A DNA stretch of 64,000 bases from Actinernus sp. WN-2022 (Eukaryota > Cnidaria > Anthozoa > Actiniaria > Actinernidae), in NCBI GenBank assembly GCA_030867875.1, contig JAOWCC010001589.1, positions 142,573,745 to 142,637,744 of the forward strand, in the 5' to 3' direction. Positions 51,501-60,500 of this stretch are shown piece after piece. The number at the start of each line of letters is the position of its first letter. Position 1 is the stretch's first letter. Under the pieces are notes generated by a model. The model was not told where the DNA came from and made no database searches. It was given only the letters and a program-made list of their open reading frames with translations. The position numbers and the translations under genes were made by a program.

Positions 51501-54500
51501 CAAAAGCTAAAGTTTATCAGATGAAATAAAAACACAGAACTAACGATAGGACAGTGTTTAGTAATGCAATCCCACGCAAACTTTCTTTTGGTGGCCCTTC
51601 GATAATTATTAATTTGGTCAATGGTGAGCCATTCATTATAACGTTTTGGTAGCCATTCGATAGTCAAGACCATCAAGGAACATTCAGTATGGATTTGAAG
51701 ACTGATAGCTTCAAAAGCTTAGTTTAATACTGCCGTTTCATTGCTACACGATAGCGTGAGACGTACATTCCCGCTGGGCCAGATTTTTGCTGCTCATCAT
51801 GATTTGCAGTCTTTAATACTATCAGTAAATGAATATCCTGGAAAATCTTAGCGTACGAAAACAGCTGCATCTTCCCGAGCTCAAAGAAGCGACCAGTTCT
51901 TGCGTTAAGACTTCAGCTTCTTGCGTTTCATCTTCTTGCGGATAAGCTCAAAATATTTAGTTCTTGCGCTTCAGCCTGAACTTCTTGCAGTTCAGTAGTT
52001 CTTGCGTCTAAAGCGCAAAAAAATGGTTTAGGCCTTCTTGTGGCAGCTTGCGTGTTCTTGCGTCGCAAGAAGTTACTTGTGCCACTTCTTGCGCGTGCAT
52101 TATTTTACGGCTGTACTGTAGTTGCTTCTTGCACACTGCTTAAGATTTAAGGCTCTGTATGAAATTAAGGTAAAGGCACAATGGGCCATAAAAAGTACTG
52201 ATTTCAGACTGACCAAACCTACACTCTAATGGAAAGCTAAGAATGGTTGGAACACCTCATTTTGGACACTTTTTGCCATTTTTTACTAACCCTTCCTCTT
52301 CCTCACCACTTTCAATGTTGATAAGACACATTTTCCCATTTGGTTTAAATGAGATTTAATAATCATAGTTAACTGGGAGATTGGCGAGCATATTGTTCTC
52401 ATAATTGCATGCTTAATGAGGACGTCTTGTGTGACGAATTTGCCCCCATGGTGAGTTATTTTGGGATCGCTTTGCAAATAGCTATTGGCCAGCGGACATT
52501 GCTCATTTGGAGCATGTGCAACGAGGTCGTCAAATGTGACGAATTTGCCCTCATGCTCAGGTCTAGCTTGCTTGCTTCGCATTTGCTTGCTGGATTGCCC
52601 CACCCACCTGTCCCTACTATGGTAGGTCTAAGACCTAGGTAAGTATCTTTTTCAACTGTGAAATCAGTGTGACAGGTGCCGGGGGTTGCCCTGTGGCTTG
52701 GTTGCCATGGTTCCCTCCTTGGTTGCGCATTGCTTGCCTGTTGCTAGTACTTGCATTGCAAATGGAACCTACCCTCCATCCTTTCCTACAGTATATTGAC
52801 AAGTTAATCTACTGAACTCAAAAATATTAACCATTGAATTGGGGGAAGGGATGAGATCAGGATTTTTGCTGTCTTTTTAGTGAAAAATGGGTGTTTCAAG
52901 AGGTTTTGTCCAAGAGCATAGGTTAATCTAAGGATAAAGTTATGTTAATCAGGAATAATATTGGTTGATTGTTAACTCTCATCAATTTAATTCATCTCAG
53001 CTGCATGTTATTGAGGTGGGAACCCCACCTGCTGGTAACTCGCAGTTCCCCAAGAAAGCTGTTGAAGTGTTTTTCCCACCAGAAGCACAGAATGACTTTC
53101 CTGTCGCTATGCAGGTATGTTCTATTCTTACATGTTCATTGTAATACAGCAGTACTTAAAGGAAACCACAACTGTTGGAACAAATTGCCGTTAAGTTGAT
53201 GCCAATATGGTCTATGTAAATTGAACATTTGTTGAAAGAATGGAAGATACGTTTTAGTTTATGAAAAACACTGGGTAAAAAGCTTTGAATTTTGTGGGCA
53301 CCGCCATCTTCGACCTTATGCAGATGTAGCTACATTTGTACATTTTTAGATCACAGGGCCAAGCAGAATGATAGAGGGACTGACCACTCTTTCACAATGT
53401 TTATCTTCAACATTTACTGCTTGTCTATAGCCAGTCCAAAGTTGGAAATGGCTAGGGAAATGGCCCATTGCCCAGCTATTACCGTAAATACATGCTTATA
53501 GGCCACACATTTTTGGACAAAAACAAGAGTCAAAGTTGGGGGTGTGGCTTATATGTGTGTACAAGCATACATACTAGGGCAAGTGTTCATGATAAAATAC
53601 GATCCCCTCCTTCAAAATCCAAGATGATGGACCTCTGACTTGTGCACATATAGTTTCGCCAGAAAACCTCGCTTTCTCTTGCACTTAAAGGTACAATGTA
53701 TGAGGTTCTTTGAAAATCTTGTCAGTTAATGGGGGAATAAAACTAGAAGTAATCATAGATTATTAATGTGCATTCAATATGATGTTTTTTGGCTACCTGT
53801 AGTAAAACGAACATAACACTTTGGAGACTGAAATATTGCTTCAGTGTTCTGGACTACACTGTTGATATTAACAGTCAAATTGCTGAGATAAAGGAAAACA
53901 TTTTGCGCTGTACTAACACAGACTGCGTATGCTTGTTGTAGCTCGAGAATGGGGTTTTGGAAATGGCCCAGAAGTAGTACACACTTCTCTCAGGCTTTGA
54001 TAAATCGTACCTACATGTACATACTTTTTAGTCAACATTGCATTTGATTGAAGAAATATTATATTACCGAGTGAACCACAGCGCAACAAACGAAACGACT
54101 CCAAACGACCAACACAGACTGTGTATGCTTGTTGTTGAGCTCTCGAGAATGGGGTTTTGGAAATGGCCCAGAAGTACATGTAGTACACACTTTTCTCAGG
54201 CTTTGATAAATAGTACCTACGTACTTTTTAGACAACATTACATTTGATTTAAGAAATATTATATTACTTACCGAGTGAACCACAGCACAACAAATGAAAG
54301 GACTCTAAACAACTGCATGCGCATTTTCACGTGCCAGAATGAGGTTAATTTATTCAAAATGGTGAAAAAAAGATACACTACCACAAAAAAATTCTCGATT
54401 TCTCTTGCCTGTGAGACACAAGGAACCCAACGAACACCAGATTAGGATGGCGTTCTCCTTCGTCAAACGCAATAATGATTCTGGAGTGATTTAAATACAG

Positions 54501-57500
54501 AAAGGTTAAAATATACACAACAAAATTAATGACAAGGAAAGTTGTAACCATATTACTTTGAAGTTGCGACAGCAGTAGAAGTAACAATTATCTCTTCTGA
54601 AGACATTTTCCTTCAGGTATAAGCATTTATGAACCTTCAAACTTTTTTTCCAAAAATGGCATCTAAGTTTGGGGTGCGGCCTACATGTATATGCTGGTAT
54701 TTACAGTATCTACATTTCTGTTATGATGTTTAACTGTTGCTCCTATTGTTACATGACAATATTAGAGCTATTGTTTTCTGATAACAGGGGCAACCATCAA
54801 ATGTGATATGGTCTAAGATGGCAGGACCTACAAAATTCAAAGCCTACTCTTCTCCCCTTCCCCCATTCCCCTCTTCACCCTCCTCCTTCTCCCCTTTCCT
54901 CCTTTGTACTGCTATACATGTTATAACCTTTCTAAACATGTTTATTCTCCATTAGGTAAGCGAGAAGCATGGCATTGTATTTCTGATCACTAAGTATGGC
55001 TATATCCATCTGTATGACCTGGAGACCTGTACCTGTATCTACATGAACCGTATCAGTGGAGACACCATCTTCGTGACAGCTTCTCATGATGCCACTGGTG
55101 GAATCATTGGTGTTAACAGAAAAGGACAGGTAGGAAGCTAAAGCCCCAAGAGTGATTAACAGCTACATGTACACATGTAACTTCTCTGTAATATATCAGA
55201 ATAAAGTAAAGCAGGCAGGACATGAGAATATTGGAATTGATCACCTCAGAAAAAAAGTTTGGTTGTGACACCAAATTCTCTTAACTGACACTGACAAGAA
55301 ATGCATGAAGATCAGTAGGGAGAATTTGGATGTTACTTTTGGGGCAATTCAGTCACTATGGTGACATTATTTTTTGACTGGCAACAACTGTTTTAGAAAA
55401 TCAAAAAGACTGCTATTGTATAGGTTTCATGACAAATTTAAAGCAAAAACTGAGTCAGATTCACTGTTTGATTTGATTGTCAACCATATTACACCCTATT
55501 CAATTTAGAAATAATTGATTAAGTGTATTAGTTTAAAACTTATTTCTAAATAACCCAGTTTCAGGATCATGCAGAGTTGTATAAATCCTTTGTTTATTTG
55601 GTGGGTAAGTGGATGGTAAACAATAAGTGGCTTGCCATTTGAAACAAAAGACATGAACATTGTGCATGATCTTGAAAGTACCACTTTAAAGGGGCCGTCT
55701 CACCCACAGTGCTTAGCACGCTCACATAGCATAGCGGCCATTTTCGATGCCATCGAAATCCAGAGTTTTATGGTAGTGGTTTTAATCTTTTCTTCATCTC
55801 TGCCATCCTTCCAGCTGTCGTCAAAAAATCATACTAGGTTGAACCTTTTTTATTGCTCTTCCTATTGAGCCTCTTATTTAAGTGTTTTAAATTATTTGGT
55901 CATGCAATTTTAGTTTTATTTCAAGTGACCCGTAGTTCTCTGATGGATGTCAGTCTCGTTCGTCCTCGGCAAAAGGAAACAATTGTCCGTTTGTGTCCAC
56001 GATTTCCACCTACAAACATGGAGAAGCTATTCTGTCCATTAATCTTTAAAGATATATTAGCGCTTACATGTAGTTCGAGTATCTACTATATCTTTGAGCC
56101 GATTTGGGTTTTTGAACACCGGGGCTGGCTTACGTGACTACAATTTGCAACAAAACTCCACTTGAAAAACACTTTCCTAAAATCATTTTCAGGGCTTTGG
56201 CGTTTAACTTGTGGAAACAGGTCTCTCTTGTTTCGAAGGGCGGAATTCGGGATTTTAGACAGTGATTTTGCCGGGATTTTCGGATTCACCGGGTTGATCA
56301 TTTGAAGTTTATACTCACACGAAATTTGACAAACAAAGCCGCCGAGACTGCATGATAATAATTTCCTATTCAAGCGAGCTGTTATTCGTTGACTGTTCTC
56401 TCTTGAACTGGCTCTCTGGCACCAGCAACGAGATTGCCTGCTAGCAGAGGCATGATCTCTCTCTCTGCAGGGAAAAATAAAACCGAGGGGAGAAACCTTT
56501 TCATAATTATTAGTATTCTATGAGCTTCTATGTTTATAGAACTGATGACAGGGTTCGGAAGCGACGGGTGAGCGGTAAATGTTATAGTTAACAAAATATT
56601 ATAGGCAACAAAACTCCACTTGGTCGACCCAAAAAGAATTGAGCAATATCCTAAAATCATTTTGAGGGCCTCGGCGTTTAACTTGTGCAAACAGGTCTCT
56701 CTCTCTGGTTTCGAAGGGCTTTCATACAGTGATTTCGCCGAGATTTTCGGATTCACCGGGATCGATCAAAGTTTATACTCGCACGAAATTTGACAACAGA
56801 GCCGCCGTGATAATAATTTCCCATTGAAACGAGCTGTAATTCGTTCACTGTTCTCTCTTGAACTGGTTCTCTGCTACTGCCACCAACGAGATTGCCTGCT
56901 AGCAGATATCTCTCTCTCTCAGTGTCTGCAAGTAAAAATAAAACCGAGGAGAGAAACCCCAGAGAAACCTCTCGCTTTCATAATTATTAGTATTACCCAG
57001 AGAGTGTGTTCTCTGTTTATAGCAGCGACGGGTGAGCGGTAAATGTTATAGTAAAGCCAAGTACTGCTGTATAACACTTTGTTGACTTCACATTCAACTT
57101 GTAAGGTACTATTAGTTTCATCAAGGTCATCCATGTTCAAATCAAAATTATCATCCTGCTGTGAACAAGGGGTCAAAGTCCCGGATATAAACAATAACAA
57201 AAGCACGCTAAGCACTGTGGGTGAGACGTCCCCTTTAAGCTTAAAGAAATGTATTATTGTTGTGATGATTTATATACTATTATTGTAAGTACAAATAAAT
57301 TGTTGTTGCTTTCGTTTTTTTTGTGTGTATTTAGCAAGAACAATGAAAGATAATATTCCTTAGAAGATGCTCGAAGAAACCATAGACCCATTTGAAGAAT
57401 GGTGTCCAATTTAAATAACTATTGTTTAGGAATGGCTGTCCTTTACATAAAACACTTTTATGCTGCGATGTCGGTACAATATTAGTTAGTCCTGGATGAT

Positions 57501-60500
57501 TTATACATTGTTTTTCAAATGGTCTCTAAATTTGCAACACACAGTTTTACTAACAATATGAACACATGCTGTTCATTTTAGACATTTAAAATATCAATTA
57601 TTTTTACTGCTTTGTTCTGTAGGTTTTGTCTGTGAGTGTTGAGGAGGAAAACATAATTCCATACATCACAAACGTACTTCAGAACCCCGACCTGGCTCTG
57701 CGTCTTGCAGTCAGAAACAACCTTGCTGGTGCAGAGGAACTCTTTGTCAGGAAGTTCAATAATCTCTTCAACTCCATGCAATATTCTGATGCTGCCAAAG
57801 TGGCTGCAAATGCTCCTAAGGTAAACTGGTTACAATTAAGATTATTCTTTGTATTGAAAATCGAAGCAAAGTACTTTTTATTAAACTAGAAGTTACTAAT
57901 TGAAAGTGAATGTTTATAAGAGTAAATGAAAGGAGTAAATTAAATATTATCCTCGTTTCCTTCCCATGGAAGTATGTTCATGTGGGTGCTTTCAGCTGAA
58001 ACAGTTATAAATAGGCAAGATACATTAGTTAAACACTTTTTAATTAGGAAAATATTGTCTTCACCACAGTGGACGCAATGAAAAATTTGCATAAGGGGAT
58101 TGGTCATATTGGTCATTAGAGGGGGCTGGTGCAAATGAAACCCCCCCCCCCCCCCCAATTTAGCTTACTATGGCCCCACCCACCCCTACACTGTAATTTT
58201 GGTGATCCTCCCCAATTTTTCACCAGCCTTCACCCCTACCTAATTAATAACTGGTCCCCCAGAACAAAACATTAGTACTGTTCAAGATGTTATTACTGTA
58301 ATGTTTTGAAGGATTCATGGTTGGAGAGTATGAAACTACAGTGTAGGCAGACAAAATAACTCCTACAAAATTATTCAATGCATTCCACACAACCATTTTT
58401 TTGTCATCATAATTTGATGTAGGACATATTTCTTTGCAAAATAAACTCCAAATTTGCCCACTGTGAACCTGGGCCCTATTTACAATTTTTACACATTATA
58501 AAATAAATGCTATTATAAAACTTTGACAATATTAATTGCTCAAAAGTACCGGTATTACAATAACATTAAATAAGAGCATACTCGTTGTCCTTCTGTGGTA
58601 AGTGAATGAGGTACATGTAAATAAATCTCATAATAGTAACTTAAATGTTAATAAAATTAAAGAGACAAAAATATATATATTAATTTTGTGGGCTCAGTTT
58701 TGTTTTGAGTTATCCTCTTACAGATTTTGATTCCCCAAATAGGGCTTCAATACTTCCATAAATGGTTCAATATTGGTGTTGCTTGCTGGGCTAAAGTCTG
58801 ATTAAAGATTGTCCAAAAGCTGTCAAGAGAGTCATAAATTGAGTTTCAACCAAACAACTTAATTACACATAGCTCTTGAAAGGTGTTCCAAATCAAGTTT
58901 GTGAACCTGATGTAAAACCATGGAACCAAAGAACTTACCCAAACTCATGAAAACACTGTACAAGCTGGCAACCTATAAATTCTTAATATGTGAACTGTGC
59001 AGAACGCAGCATGACGTCTTTCGTATTTTGGCATCTCACTTTGATTGGCTCTGATCAAATATCGATTTCAAAAGACAGAGGTCGGCACATCATATTTTCT
59101 CATTGCTGTGATCTGATTTGCTTTGATTGGTTATCAATTGAACAAACACAACTCGTGCAATCTGGCATGTGCAGTATATATTGTGGGCTCAAATCATCAA
59201 GAGACAAACATCCTGATGCATCTCGATTTCTTGCAGTATACAAGTTTAGTGTCGCTGCTTCGCTACGGTGCCCAAAACCACCCAAATAAAAACAAGGAAC
59301 TTCTAAAGAATTATAGTATCAAATCTAGATGTGCTGGAATTCTGATAATGCAACATTCTTTCAATGGATGGATGACTACAAAAAACAAGTTATAACACTG
59401 ATAGATTGACCCATACTTTGGAGAAAATGCATTTGTTTTTTAGTCATTTGATTATTTGTTAATTCTTAAAAAAAAAAAAAATTGAGGAGCTGAAAATCAG
59501 TTAAAAAAAATCCTTCCTTTTGCACATAAAATCAAAAGTAAACTTTGTAGTTGTGATTTCGTTACTAACAGTACCTTATTAATGGCCAGCCAAACTTGAA
59601 CTGAGGGGGGAGGGTTGAGTTAGCACTCTGGATTTCACTAATTTATCCCAAATTGGTCAAGTATAAAATTGGTATAGAATACAATACTTCTATTAAACTT
59701 TGTAATACATGAACACTCAGCTTACAAATTGGTTTTCAGGTATTCCACAACAGCACAATAAAAGTAAAATAAATAAAATGTCAGTGTTTAAAGTGCAACT
59801 AACCCCTTTTGCAATTTTTATACATACAGTACCGCCCAGAAACATATGTACATTTGTTCGCGAAATTTTCGCGAGCAGATCGCGTGCAGTGTTCGCAATC
59901 TGTTCGCATTTTTTTCGCAAACTGTTCGCAAATTGTTCGCAAATACTTCGCGAATTCTTCGCGAACGCACGTTGTTCGCGAACAAACATCGCGAGCATAC
60001 AATACAGCCCAAAAATTTACACGCACAAGAAGTCCCGCAAGAACTTCTGGCGGGGCAAGAACCCGCAAGACGTTGCAAGAACACGCAAGAAGTTTAACGA
60101 GTTGATAACTGGCTTTTTGCGGCTACATGTACACTGCAAGACCACTCAATGTATTAGAACTTCGAGATGCGAGTACAGCGCACGCTAATTGCTAATTCGT
60201 GTTTGATTAAATTTTTGCACAGCAAATTATATCGAGAGCCTTTCGGTAATATTTTTTGCTGAACTCATTTTCAAAGACAACGAGATGTTTTTAATATTAA
60301 TTTTAGCTTTTGTTTATGGTAGTGTTTCGCTGCACTCTACGAAATATCGTGCAAAATTTCGTTTAGTACTCTGCGAATATTAGCACGAAACTTCGCTTCT
60401 TCGAAATGTCGATCCTTCGAAATTTCGATCCTTGCCTGTCCAAGATGAAGTTACTTTTTCCGGCTCACTCGGTCAGTTCGACCAACCTGAGTTGTAAACT

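Noticed and set aside
59709..60188. Arg/Ala/Asn-rich open frames on both strands, also at 61496-61944
   Set aside because: They arise from the TTCGCGAA arrays, which lack stops in several frames; composition is repetitive and no domain is visible.
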